From Odiellus spinosus (Eukaryota > Arthropoda > Arachnida > Opiliones > Phalangiidae), in assembly GCA_963920705.1 (NCBI GenBank), contig OY987226.1:28528706-28592705 (forward strand): 64,000 bases of DNA, given 5' to 3'. The notes beneath the pieces were generated by a model that was not told where the DNA came from, made no database searches, and saw only the letters and a list, made by a program, of their open reading frames with translations. This document shows, piece by piece, positions 36,916 through 48,964 of this stretch (its first letter is position 1; each line of letters begins with the position of its first letter). The position numbers were made by a program, and so were the translations under genes.

Positions 36916-37778
36916 TTATTTTCAATCGAAGAGTTATTTTCAGTTGAAGAGTTATTTTCAATCGATGAGTTATTTTCAATTGAAGAGTTATTTTTCATTG
37001 AAGAGTTATTTTTCATTGAAGAGTTATTTTTCATTGAAGAGTTATTTTCAATTAAAGAGTTATTTTTAATTGAAGAGTTATTTTCAATTGAAGAGTTATT
37101 TTCAATTGAAAGGTGATTTTCCATTGAAGAGTTATTTTCCATTGAAGAGTTATTTTCAATTGAAGAGTTATTTTCAATTGAAGAGTTATTTTCAATTGAA
37201 GAGTTATTTTCAATTGAAGAGTTGTTTTCAATTGAAAGGTGATTTTCCACTGAAGAGTTATTTTCAATTGAAGAGTTATTTTCCATTGAAGAGTTATTTT
37301 CAATTGAAGAGTTATTTTCAATTGAAGAGTTATTTTCAATTGAAGAGTTATTTTCAATTGAAGAGTTATTTTCAATTGAAGAGTTATTTTCAATTGAAGA
37401 GTTATTTTCAATTGAAGAGTTATTTTCAATTGAAGAGTTATTTTCAATTGAAGAGTTATTTTCAATTGAAAGGTGATTTTCCATTGAAGAGTTATTTTCA
37501 ATTGAAGAGTTATTTTCAATTGAAAGGGATTTTCCATTGAAGAGTTATTTTCAATTGAAGAGTTATTTTCTATTGAAGAGTTAATTTCAATTGAAGAGTT
37601 ACTTTCACTTGAAGAGTTATTTTCAATTGAAAGGTTATTTTCCATTGAAGAGTTATTTTCAATTGAAAGGTTATTTTCCATTGAAGAGTTATTTTCAATT
37701 GAAGGGTGATTTTCCATTGAAGAGTTATTTTCAATTGAAGAGTTATTTTCAATTGAAGAGTTATTTTCCATTAAAGAG
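36540..37778 (+). repeat. 1,239-bp tandem repeat, first copy
   Basis: It begins right after a CCATTAAAGAG unit and overlaps the end of the 1.7-kb copy, showing how one repeat grew out of the other. It carries TTATATTCGATTG, a triple CCATTG, a CAATCGATGAG unit, block D, a TGATTTTCCACTG unit near 37,243 and block E at 37,563. A private GTTGTTTTC monomer near 37,221 is absent from its neighbour. Confidence 0.82.
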
Positions 37779-39251
37779 TTATTTTCAATTGAAGAGTTAT
37801 TTTCGATTGAGAGTTATTTTCAATTGAAGAGTTATTTTCAATTGAAGAGTTATTTTCAGTTGAAGAGTTATTTTCAATTGAAGAGTTATATTCGATTGAA
37901 GAGTTATTTTCCATTGAAGAGTTATTTTCCATTGAAGAGTTATTTTCCATTGAAGAGTTATTTTCAATCGAAGAGTTATTTTCAATCGAAGGGTTATTTT
38001 CAATTGAAGAGTTATTTTCAATTGAAGAGTTATTTTCAATTGAAGAGTTATTTTCAATTGAAGGGTTATTTTCCATTAAAGAGTTATTTTCAATTGAAGA
38101 GTTATTTTCGATTGAGAGTTATTTTCAATTGAAGAGTTATTTTCAATTGAAGAGTTATTTTCAATCGAAGAGTTATTTTCAGTTGAAGAGTTATTTTCAA
38201 TCGATGAGTTATTTTCAATTGAAGAGTTATTTTTCATTGAAGAGTTATTTTTCATTGAAGAGTTATTTTTCATTGAAGAGTTATTTTCAATTAAAGAGTT
38301 ATTTTTAATTGAAGAGTTATTTTCAATTGAAGAGTTATTTTCAATTGAAAGGTGATTTTCCATTGAAGAGTTATTTTCCATTGAAGAGTTATTTTCAATT
38401 GAAGAGTTATTTTCAATTGAAGAGTTATTTTCAATTGAAGAGTTATTTTCAATTGAAGAGTTATTTTCAATTGAAGAGTTATTTTCAATTGAAAGGTGAT
38501 TTTCCACTGAAGAGTTATTTTCAATTGAAGAGTTATTTTCCATTGAAGAGTTATTTTCAATTGAAGAGTTATTTTCAATTGAAGAGTTATTTTCAATTGA
38601 AGAGTTATTTTCAATTGAAGAGTTATTTTCAATTGAAGAGTTATTTTCAATTGTAGAGTTATTTTCAATTGAAGAGTTATTTTCAATTGAAGAGTTATTT
38701 TCAATTGAAGAGTTATTTTCAATTGAAGAGTTATTTTCAATTGAAGAGTTATTTTCAATTGAAGAGTTATTTTCAATTGAAGAGTTATTTTCAATTGAAG
38801 AGTTATTTTCAATTGAAGAGTTATTTTCAATTGAAGAGTTATTTTCAATTGAAGAGTTATTTTCAATTGAAGAGTTATTTTCAATTGAAAGGTGATTTTC
38901 CATTGAAGAGTTATTTTCAATTGAAGAGTTATTTTCAATTGAAAGGGATTTTCCATTGAAGAGTTATTTTCAATTGAAGAGTTATTTTCTATTGAAGAGT
39001 TAATTTCAATTGAAGAGTTACTTTCACTTGAAGAGTTATTTTCAATTGAAAGGTTATTTTCCATTGAAGAGTTATTTTCAATTGAAAGGTTATTTTCCAT
39101 TGAAGAGTTATTTTCAATTAAAGAGTTATTTTTAATTGATGAGTTATTTTCAATTGAAGAGTTATTTTCAATTGAAGGGTGATTTTCCATTGAAGAGTTA
39201 TTTTCAATTGAAGAGTTATTTTCAATTGAAGAGTTATTTTCCATTAAAGAG
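37779..39251 (+). repeat. 1,239-bp tandem repeat, second, longer copy (1,473 bp)
   Basis: It matches 36,540-37,778 but is 234 bp (13 monomers) longer. About ten of the extra monomers lie in the consensus run, which here contains a GTAGAG unit (38,641-38,658) followed by 12 pure monomers. The rest lie near 39.1 kb, where a TTTTTAATTGATGAG unit is present. Confidence 0.8.
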
Positions 39252-39645
39252 TTATTTTCAATTGAAGAGTTATTTTCGATTGAGAGTTATTTTCAATTGA
39301 AGAGTTATTTTCAATTGAAGAGTTATTTTCAGTTGAAGAGTTATTTTCAATTGAAGAGTTATTTTCAATTGAAGAGTTATTTTCAATTGAAGAGTTATTT
39401 TCAATTGAAGAGTTATTTTCAATTGAAGAGTTATTTTCAATTGAAGAGTTACTATCAATTGAAGAGTTATTTTCAATTGAAAGGTTATTTTCGATTGAGA
39501 GTTATTTTCAATTGAAAGGTTATTTTCCATTGAAGAGTTATTTTCAATTGAAGAGTTATTTTCAATTGAAAGGTTATATTCAATTGAAGAGTTATTTTCA
39601 ATTGAAAGGTTATATTCAATTGAAGAGTTATTTTCAATTGAAGAG
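39252..39645 (+). repeat. Private segment with TTACTATC and TTATATTC units
   Basis: A monomer TTACTATCAATTGAAGAG at 39,449-39,466 is unique in the window. A 36-bp dimer (a GAAAGG monomer followed by TTATATTCAATTGAAGAG) is tandemly repeated at 39,556-39,591 and 39,592-39,627. It is a small amplification of two monomers together. No gene is seen. Confidence 0.8.
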
Positions 39646-41226
39646 TTATTTTCGATTGAGAGTTATTTTCAATTGAAGAGTTATTTTCAATTGAAGAGTT
39701 ATTTTCAATCGAAGAGTTATTTTCAGTTGAAGAGTTATTTTCAATTGAAGAGTTATTTTCGATTGAAGAGTTATTTTCAATTGAAGAGTTATTTTCGATT
39801 GAGAGTTATTTTCAATTGAAGAGTTATTTTCAATTGAAGAGTTATTTTCAATCGAAGAGTTATTTTCAGTTGAAGAGTTATTTTCAATCGAAGAGTTATT
39901 TTCAATTGAAGAGTTATTTTTCATTGAAGAGTTATTTTTCATTGAAGAGTTATTTTTCATTGAAGAGTTATTTTCAATTAAAGAGTTATTTTTAATTGAA
40001 GAGTTATTTTCAATTGAAGAGTTATTTTCAATTGAAAGGTGATTTTCCATTGAAGAGTTATTTTCAATTGAAGAGTTATTTTCAATTGAAGAGTTATTTT
40101 CCATTAAAGAGTTATTTTCAATTGAAGAGTTATTTTCCATTAAAGAGTTATTTTCAATTGAAGAGTTATTTTCGAATGAGAGTTATTTTCGATTGAAGAG
40201 TTATTTTCGATTGAAGAGTTATTTTCAATCGAAGAGTTATTTTCAGTTGAAGAGTTAATTTCAATCGAAGAGTTATTTTCAATTGAAGAGTTATTTTTCA
40301 TTGAAGAGTTATTTTTCATTGAAGAGTTATTTTTCATTGAAGAGTTATTTTCCATTGAAGAGTTATTTTCAATTGAAGAGTTATTTTCAATTGAAGAGTT
40401 ATTTTCAATTGAAGAGTTATTTTCAATTGAAGAGTTATTTTCAATTGAAGAGTTATTTTCAATTGAAAGGTGATTTTCCACTGAAGAGTTATTTTCAATT
40501 GAAGAGTTATTTTCGATTGAAGAGTTATTTTCAATTGAAGAGTTATTTTCGATTGAGAGTTATTTTCAATTGGAGAGCTATTTTCAATTGAGTTATTTTC
40601 AATTGAAGAGTTATTTGAAGAGTTATTTTCAATTGAAGAGTTATTTGAAGAGTTATTTTCAATTGAAGAGTTATTTTCAATTGAAGAGTTATTTTCGATT
40701 GAGAGTTATTTTCAATTGAAAGGTTATTTTCCATTGAAGAGTTATTTTCAATTAAAGAGTTATTTTCAATTGAAGAGTTATTTTCAATTGAAGAGTTATT
40801 TTCAATTGAAGAGTTATTTTCAATTGAAGAGTTATTTTCAATTGAAAGGTGATTTTCCATTGAAGAGTTATTTTCAATTAAAGAGTTATTTTCAATTGAA
40901 GAGTTATTTTCAATTGAAGAGTTACTTTCACTTGAAGAGTTATTTTCAATTGAAAGGTTATTTTCCATTGAAGAGTTATTTTCAATTGAAAGGTTATTTT
41001 CCATTGAAGAGTTATTTTCAATTAAAGAGTTATTTTCAATTGAAGAGTTATTTTCAATTGAAAGGTGATTTTCCATTGAAGAGTTATTTTCAATTGAAGA
41101 GTTATTTTCAATTGAAGAGTTATTTTCAATTGAAGAGTTATTTTCCATTAAAGAGTTATTTTCAATTGAAGAGTTATTTTCGATTGAGAGTTATTTTCAA
41201 TTGAAGAGTTATTTTCAGTTGAAGAG
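39646..41226 (+). repeat. Mosaic segment with two D blocks and one B
   Basis: Block D appears near 39,917 and 40,291, only about 374 bp apart. A TGATTTTCCACTG unit lies near 40,471, then comes block B (40,543 onward, two 12-bp units). A GAAAGG/CACTTG chain like that at 3.1-3.5 kb follows, but with GAAAGG in place of GCAAGG. The order combines pieces known from both HOR families. Confidence 0.74.
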
Positions 41227-41891
41227 TTATTTTCAATTGAAGATTTATTTTCGATTGAAGAGTTATTTTCCATTGAAGAGTTATTTTCAATCGAAGAGTT
41301 ATTTTCCATTGAAGAGTTATTTTCAATCGAAGAGTTATTTTCAATAGAAGGGTTATTTTAAATTGAAGAGTTATTTTCGATTGAGAGTTATTTTCAATTG
41401 AAGAGTTATTTTCAATTGAAGAGTTATTTTCAATCGAAGAGTTATTTTCAGTTGAAGAGTTATTTTCGATTGAAGAGTTATTTTCCATTGAAGAGTTATT
41501 TTCCATTGAAGAGTTATTTTCAATCGAAGAGTTATTTTCAATCGAAGGGTTATTTTCAATTGAAGAGTTATTTTCAATTGAAGAGTAATTTTCAATTGAA
41601 GAGTTATTTTCAATTGAAGAGTAATTTTCAATTGAAGAGTTTCTTTCAATTGAAGAGTTATTTTCAATTGAAAGGTTATTTTCAATTGAAAGGTTATTTT
41701 AGATTGAAGAGTTATTTTCAATTGAAAGGTTATTTTAGATTGAAGAGTTATTTTCCATTGAAGAGTTATTTTCCATTGAAGAGTTATTTTCAATCGAAGA
41801 GTTAATTTCAATCGAAGAGTTAATTTCAATCGAAGAGTTATTTTCAATTGAAGAGTTATATTTCATTGAAGAGTTATTTTCCATTGAAGAG
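41227..41891 (+). repeat. Block A copy with small internal duplications
   Basis: This is the longest A copy at 665 bp. A CCATTG/CAATCG pair is doubled near 41.27-41.34 kb, TTAATTTCAATCG is doubled near 41,805-41,840, and a GAAAGG unit is doubled near 41,665-41,700. The two TAATTTTC units are no longer adjacent. These are 18- and 36-bp steps private to this copy. Confidence 0.82.
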
Positions 41892-42431
41892 TTATTTTCA
41901 ATTGAAGAGTTATTTTCAATTGAAGAGTTATTTTCAATTGAAGAGTTATTTTCAATTGAAGAGTTATTTTCAATTGAAGAGTTATTTTCAATTGAAGAGG
42001 TATTTTCAATTGAAGAGTTATTTTCAATTGAAGAGGTATTTTCAATTGAAGAGTTATTTTCAATTGTAGAGTTATTTTCAATTGAAGAGTTATTTTCAAT
42101 TGAAGAGTTATTTTCAATTGAAGAGTTATTTTCAATTGAAGAGTTATTTTCAATTGAAGAGTTATTTTCAATTGAAGAGTTATTTTCAATTGAAGAGTTA
42201 TTTTCAATTGAAGAGTTATTTTCAATTGAAGAGTTATTTTCAATTGAAGAGTTATTTTCAATTGAAGAGTTATTTTCAATTGAAGAGTTATTTTCAATTG
42301 AAGAGTTATTTTCAATTGAAGAGTTATTTTCAATTGAAGAGTTATTTTCAATTGAAGAGTTATTTTCAATTGTAGAGTTATTTTCAATTGAAGAGTTATT
42401 TTCAATTGAAGAGTTATTTTCAATTGAAGAG
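41892..42431 (+). repeat. Consensus run with GAGGTATT and GTAGAG units
   Basis: Six consensus monomers are followed by two GTATTTTCAATTGAAGAG monomers (42,000-42,017 and 42,036-42,053), which are seen nowhere else. A GTAGAG unit (42,054-42,071), 16 pure monomers (42,072-42,359), a second GTAGAG unit and three or four more monomers follow before a B cluster. Confidence 0.84.
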
Positions 42432-43007
42432 TTATTTTCGATTGAGAGTTATTTTCAATTGGAGAGCTATTTTCAATTGAGTTATTTTCAATTGAAGAGT
42501 TATTTGAAGAGTTATTTTCAATTGAAGAGTTATTTGAAGAGTTATTTTCAATTGAAGAGTTATTTTCGATTGAGAGTTATTTTCAATTGAAAGGTTATTT
42601 TCCATTGAAGAGTTATTTTCAATTAAAGAGTTATTTTTAATTGAAGAGTTATTTTCAATTGAAGAGTTATTTTCGATTGAGAGTTATTTTCAATTGAAAG
42701 GTTATTTTCCATTGAAGAGTTATTTTCAATTAAAGAGTTATTTTCAATTGAAGAGTTATTTTCAATTGAAGAGTTATTTTCAATTGAAGAGTTATTTTCA
42801 ATTGAAAGGTGATTTTCCATTGAAGAGTTATTTTCAATTAAAGAGTTATTTTTAATTGAAGAGTTATTTTCAATTGAAGAGTTATTTTCAATAGAAATGT
42901 GGTTTTCCATTGAAGAGTTATTTTCAATTGAAGAGTTATTTTCAATTGAAGAGTTATTTTCCATTAAAGAGTTATTTTCAATTGAAGAGTTATTTTCAGT
43001 TGAAGAG
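42432..43007 (+). repeat. B cluster and GAAATG/TGGTTTTCC variant
   Basis: A B cluster with two 12-bp units is followed by a GAAAGG/CCATTG chain. Monomers TTATTTTCAATAGAAATG (42,882-42,899) and TGGTTTTCCATTGAAGAG (42,900-42,917) form a private double variant. No gene is seen. Confidence 0.77.
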
Positions 43008-43600
43008 TTATTTTCAATTGAAGATTTATTTTCGATTGAAGAGTTATTTTCCATTGAAGAGTTATTTTCAATCGAAGAGTTATTTTCAATAGAAGGGTTA
43101 TTTTAAATTGAAGAGTTATTTTCGATTGAGAGTTATTTTCAATTGAAGAGTTATTTTCAATTGAAGAGTTATTTTCAATCGAAGAGTTATTTTCAGTTGA
43201 AGAGTTATTTTCGATTGAAGAGTTATTTTCCATTGAAGAGTTATTTTCCATTGAAGAGTTATTTTCAATCGAAGAGTTATTTTCAATCGAAGGGTTATTT
43301 TCAATTGAAGAGTAATTTTCAATTGAAGAGTAATTTTCAATTGAAGAGTTATTTTCAATTGAAGAGTTATTTTCAATTGAAGAGTTTCTTTCAATTGAAG
43401 AGTTATTTTCAATTGAAAGGTTATTTTAGATTGAAGAGTTATTTTCAATTGAAATGTTATTTTAGATTGAAGAGTTATTTTCCATTGAAGAGTTATTTTC
43501 CATTGAAGAGTTATTTTCAATCGAAGAGTTAATTTCAATCGAAGAGTTATTTTCAATTGAAGAGTTATATTTCATTGAAGAGTTATTTTCCATTGAAGAG
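43008..43600 (+). repeat. Block A copy at 43.0 kb
   Basis: It ends with the TTATATTTCATTG unit (43,565-43,582). A private GAAATGTTATTTTAG replaces GAAAGGTTATTTTAG near 43,455. It is followed by a CAGTTG unit, as at 33.2 kb. The preceding 17-bp CGATTGAGAG unit usual before the CAGTTG/GAAGAT pair is missing here. Confidence 0.83.
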
Positions 43601-43618
43601 TTATTTTCAGTTGAAGAG

Positions 43619-44248
43619 TTATTTTCAATTGAAGAGTTATTTTCAATTGAAGAGTTATTTTCAATTGAAGAGTTATTTTCAATTGAAGAGTTATTTTCAA
43701 TTGAAGAGTTATTTTCAATTGAAGAGTTATTTTCAATTGAAGAGTTATTTTCAATTGAAGAGTTATTTTCAATTGAAGAGTTATTTTCAATTGAAGAGTT
43801 ATTTTCAATTGAAGAGTTATTTTCAATTGAAGAGTTATTTTCAATTGAAGAGTTATTTTCAATTGAAGAGTTATTTTCAATTGAAGAGTTATTTTCAATT
43901 GAAGAGTTATTTTCAATTGAAGAGTTATTTTCAATTGTAGAGTTATTTTCAATTGTAGAGTTATTTTCAATTGAAGAGTTATTTTCAATTGAAGAGTTAT
44001 TTTCAATTGAAGAGTTATTTTCAATTGAAGAGTTATTTTCAATTGAAGAGTTATTTTCAATTGAAGAGTTATTTTCAATTGAAGAGTTATTTTCAATTGA
44101 AGAGTTATTTTCAATTGAAGAGTTATTTTCAATTGAAGAGTTATTTTCAATTGAAGAGTTATTTTCAATTGAAGAGTTATTTTCAATTGAAGAGTTATTT
44201 TCAATTGAAGAGTTATTTTCAATTGAAGAGTTATTTTCAATTGAAGAG
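43619..44248 (+). repeat. 35-monomer run with two central GTAGAG units
   Basis: Seventeen pure monomers (43,619-43,924), two GTAGAG monomers, then sixteen pure monomers (43,961-44,248). The minus-strand frame from 43,462 to 44,619 stays open for 385 codons, the longest in the window. It is only the monomer read as Glu-Asn-Asn-Ser-Ser-Ile over and over. Confidence 0.88.
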
Positions 44249-46446
44249 TTATTTTCAATTGAAAGGTGATTTTCCATTGAAGAGTTATTTTCAATTGAAG
44301 AGTTATTTTCAATTGAAAGGTTATTTTCCATTGAAGAGTTATTTTCAATTGAAGAGTTATTTTCTATTGAAGAGTTAATTTCAATTGAAGAGTTACTTTC
44401 ACTTGAAGAGTTATTTTCAATTGAAAGGTTATTTTCCATTGAAGAGTTATTTTCAATTGAAAGGTTATTTTCCATTGAAGAGTTATTTTCAATTAAAGAG
44501 TTATTTTTAATTGATGAGTTATTTTCAATTGAAGAGTTATTTTCAATTGAAGGGTGATTTTCCATTGAAGAGTTATTTTCAATTGAAGAGTTATTTTCAA
44601 TTGAAGAGTTATTTTCCATTAAAGAGTTATTTTCAATTGAAGAGTTATTTTCGATTGAGAGTTATTTTCAATTGAAGAGTTATTTTCAATTGAAGAGTTA
44701 TTTTCAGTTGAAGAGTTATTTTCAATTGAAGAGTTATATTCGATTGAAGAGTTATTTTCCATTGAAGAGTTATTTTCCATTGAAGAGTTATTTTCCATTG
44801 AAGAGTTATTTTCAATCGAAGAGTTATTTTCAATCGAAGGGTTATTTTCAATTGAAGAGTTATTTTCAATTGAAGAGTTATTTTCAATTGAAGAGTTATT
44901 TTCAATTGAAGGGTTATTTTCCATTAAAGAGTTATTTTCAATTGAAGAGTTATTTTCGATTGAGAGTTATTTTCAATTGAAGAGTTATTTTCAATTGAAG
45001 AGTTATTTTCAATTGAAGAGTTATTTTCAATCGAAGAGTTATTTTCAGTTGAAGAGTTATTTTCAATCGAAGAGTTATTTTCAATTGAAGAGTTATTTTT
45101 CATTGAAGAGTTATTTTTCATTGAAGAGTTATTTTTCATTGAAGAGTTATTTTCAATTAAAGAGTTATTTTTAATTGAAGAGTTATTTTCAATTGAAGAG
45201 TTATTTTCAATTGAAAGGTGATTTTCCATTGAAGAGTTATTTTCAATTGAAGAGTTATTTTCAATTGAAGAGTTATTTTCCATTAAAGAGTTATTTTCAA
45301 TTGAAGAGTTATTTTCGAATGAGAGTTATTTTCGATTGAAGAGTTATTTTCGATTGAAGAGTTATTTTCAATCGAAGAGTTATTTTCAGTTGAAGAGTTA
45401 ATTTCAATCGAAGAGTTATTTTCAATTGAAGAGTTATTTTTCATTGAAGAGTTATTTTTCATTGAAGAGTTATTTTTCATTGAAGAGTTATTTTCCATTG
45501 AAGAGTTATTTTCAATTGAAGAGTTATTTTCAATTGAAGAGTTATTTTCAATTGAAGAGTTATTTTCAATTGAAGAGTTATTTTCAATTGAAAGGTGATT
45601 TTCCACTGAAGAGTTATTTTCAATTGAAGAGTTATTTTCCATTGAAGAGTTATTTTCAATTGAAGAGTTATTTTCGATTGAGAGTTATTTTCAATTGGAG
45701 AGCTATTTTCAATTGAGTTATTTTCAATTGAAGAGTTATTTTCAATTGAAGAGTTATTTGAAGAGTTATTTTCAATTGAAGAGTTATTTTCAATTGAAGA
45801 GTTATTTTCGATTGAGAGTTATTTTCAATTGAAAGGTTATTTTCCATTGAAGAGTTATTTTCAATTAAAGAGTTATTTTTAATTGAAGAGTTATTTTCAA
45901 TTGAAGAGTTATTTTCGATTGAGAGTTATTTTCAATTGAAAGGTTATTTTCCATTGAAGAGTTATTTTCAATTAAAGAGTTATTTTCAATTGAAGAGTTA
46001 TTTTCAATTGAAGAGTTATTTTCAATTGAAGAGTTATTTTCAATTGAAGAGTTATTTTCAATTGAAAGGTGATTTTCCATTGAAGAGTTATTTTCAATTA
46101 AAGAGTTATTTCAATTGAAGAGTTATTTTCAATTGAAGAGTTACTTTCACTTGAAGAGTTATTTTCAATTGAAAGGTTATTTTCCATTGAAGAGTTATTT
46201 TCAATTGAAAGGTTATTTTCCATTGAAGAGTTATTTTCAATTAAAGAGTTATTTTTAATTGAAGAGTTATTTTCAATTGAAGAGTTATTTTCAATTGAAA
46301 GGTGATTTTTCCATTGAAGAGTTATTTTCAATTGAAGAGTTATTTTCAATTGAAGAGTTATTTTCCATTAAAGAGTTATTTTCAATTGAAGAGTTATTTT
46401 CGATTGAGAGTTATTTTCAATTGAAGAGTTATTTTCAGTTGAAGAG
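44249..46446 (+). repeat. Mosaic segment with E, two D blocks and B
   Basis: Block E (44,357), a TTATATTCGATTG unit near 44.73 kb, D near 45.09 and 45.43 kb, a B cluster with only one 12-bp unit (45,670-45,840) and GAAAGG/CACTTG chains follow each other. A 17-bp unit TTATTTCAATTGAAGAG (46,106-46,122) is unique. A 19-bp unit with TGATTTTTCCATTG (46,303-46,321) recurs at 48,821 and 51,319. Confidence 0.75.
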
Positions 46447-48964
46447 TTATTTTCAATTGAAGATTTATTTTCGATTGAAGAGTTATTTTCCATTGAAGAG
46501 TTATTTTCAATCGAAGAGTTATTTTCAATAGAAGGGTTATTTTAAATTGAAGGGTTATTTTCGATTGAGAGTTATTTTCAATTGAAGAGTTATTTTCAAT
46601 CGAAGAGTTATTTTCAATCGAAGAGTTATTTTCAGTTGAAGAGTTATTTTCGATTGAAGAGTTATTTTCCATTGAAGAGTTATTTTCCATTGAAGAGTTA
46701 TTTTCAATCGAAGAGTTATTTTCAATCGAAGGGTTATTTTCAATTGAAGAGTAATTTTCAATTGAAGAGTAATTTTCAATTGAAGAGTTATTTTCAATTG
46801 AAGAGTTATTTTCAATTGAAGAGTTTGTTTCAATTGAAGAGTTATTTTCAATTGAAAGGTTATTTTAGATTGAAGAGTTATTTTCAATTGAAAGGTTATT
46901 TTAGATTGAAGAGTTATTTTCCATTGAAGAGTTATTTTCCATTGAAGAGTTATTTTCAATCGAAGAGTTAATTTCAATCGAAGAGTTATTTTCAATTGAA
47001 GAGTTATATTTCATTGAAGAGTTATTTTCCATTGAAGAGTTATTTTCAATTGAAGAGTTATTTTCAATTGAAGAGTTATTTTCAATTGAAGAGTTATTTT
47101 CAATTGAAGAGTTATTTTCAATTGAAGAGTTATTTTCAATTGAAGAGTTATTTTCAATTGAAGAGTTATTTTCAATTGTAGAGTTATTTTCAATTGAAGA
47201 GTTATTTTCAATTGAAGAGTTATTTTCAATTGAAGAGTTATTTTCAATTGAAGAGTTATTTTCAATTGAAGAGTTATTTTCAATTGAAGAGTTATTTTCA
47301 ATTGAAGAGTTATTTTCAATTGAAGAGTTATTTTCAATTGAAGAGTTATTTTCAATTGAAGAGTTATTTTCAATTGAAGAGTTATTTTCAATTGAAGAGT
47401 TATTTTCAATTGAAGAGTTATTTTCAATTGAAGAGTTATTTTCAATTGAAGAGTTATTTTCAATTGAAGAGTTATTTTCAATTGAAAGGTGATTTTCCAT
47501 TGAAGAGTTATTTTCAATTGAAGAGTTATTTTCAATTGAAAGGTTATTTTCCATTGAAGAGTTATTTTCAATTGAAGAGTTATTTTCTATTGAAGAGTTA
47601 ATTTCAATTGAAGAGTTACTTTCACTTGAAGAGTTATTTTCAATTGAAAGGTTATTTTCCATTGAAGAGTTATTTTCAATTGAAAGGTTATTTTCCATTG
47701 AAGAGTTATTTTCAATTAAAGAGTTATTTTTAATTGATGAGTTATTTTCAATTGAAGAGTTATTTTCGATTGAGAGTTATTTTCAATTGAAAGGTTATTT
47801 TCCATTGAAGAGTTATTTTCAATTAAAGAGTTATTTTCAATTGAAGAGTTATTTTCAATTGAAGAGTTACTTTCACTTGAAGAGTTATTTTCAATTGAAA
47901 GGTTATTTTCCATTGAAGAGTTATTTTCAATTGAAAGGTTATTTTCCATTGAAGAGTTATTTTTCATTGAAGAGTTATTTTTCATTGAAGAGTTATTTTC
48001 CATTGAAGAGTTATTTTCAATTGAAGAGTTATTTTCAATTGAAGAGTTATTTTCAATTGAAGAGTTATTTTCAATTGAAGAGTTATTTTCAATTGAAAGG
48101 TGATTTTCCACTGAAGAGTTATTTTCAATTGAAGAGTTATTTTCCATTGAAGAGTTATTTTCAATTGAAGAGTTATTTTCGATTGAGAGTTATTTTCAAT
48201 TGGAGAGCTATTTTCAATTGAGTTATTTTCAATTGAAGAGTTATTTGAAGAGTTATTTTCAATTGAAGAGTTATTTGAAGAGTTATTTTCAATTGAAGAG
48301 TTATTTTCAATTGAAGAGTTATTTTCGATTGAGAGTTATTTTCAATTGAAAGGTTATTTTCCATTGAAGAGTTATTTTCAATTAAAGAGTTATTTTTAAT
48401 TGAAGAGTTATTTTCAATTGAAGAGTTATTTTCGATTGAGAGTTATTTTCAATTGAAAGGTTATTTTCCATTGAAGAGTTATTTTCAATTAAAGAGTTAT
48501 TTTCAATTGAAGAGTTATTTTCAATTGAAGAGTTATTTTCAATTGAAGAGTTATTTTCAATTGAAGAGTTATTTTCAATTGAAAGGTGATTTTCCATTGA
48601 AGAGTTATTTTCAATTAAAGAGTTATTTTCAATTGAAGAGTTATTTTCAATTGAAGAGTTACTTTCACTTGAAGAGTTATTTTCAATTGAAAGGTTATTT
48701 TCCATTGAAGAGTTATTTTCAATTGAAAGGTTATTTTCCATTGAAGAGTTATTTTCAATTAAAGAGTTATTTTTAATTGAAGAGTTATTTTCAATTGAAG
48801 AGTTATTTTCAATTGAAAGGTGATTTTTCCATTGAAGAGTTATTTTCAATTGAAGAGTTATTTTCAATTGAAGAGTTATTTTCCATTAAAGAGTTATTTT
48901 CAATTGAAGAGTTATTTTCGATTGAGAGTTATTTTCAATTGAAGAGTTATTTTCAGTTGAAGAG
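46447..48964 (+). repeat. 2.5-kb HOR of the right half, first copy (2,518 bp)
   Basis: Order: block A with a TTTGTTTC unit in place of TTTCTTTC (near 46,825), 7 pure monomers, GTAGAG, 16 pure monomers (47,184-47,471), E at 47,580, a two-unit D near 47.96 kb, B at 48,173, a GAAAGG/CACTTG chain and the 19-bp unit at 48,821. The next A begins at 48,965. Confidence 0.85.

Noticed and set aside
43462-44619. Minus-strand open frame of 385 codons
   Set aside because: It is the 18-bp monomer translated repeatedly. The starting ATG comes from a CCATTG variant. The overlapping frames on both strands are equally open, as expected when the period is a multiple of three.
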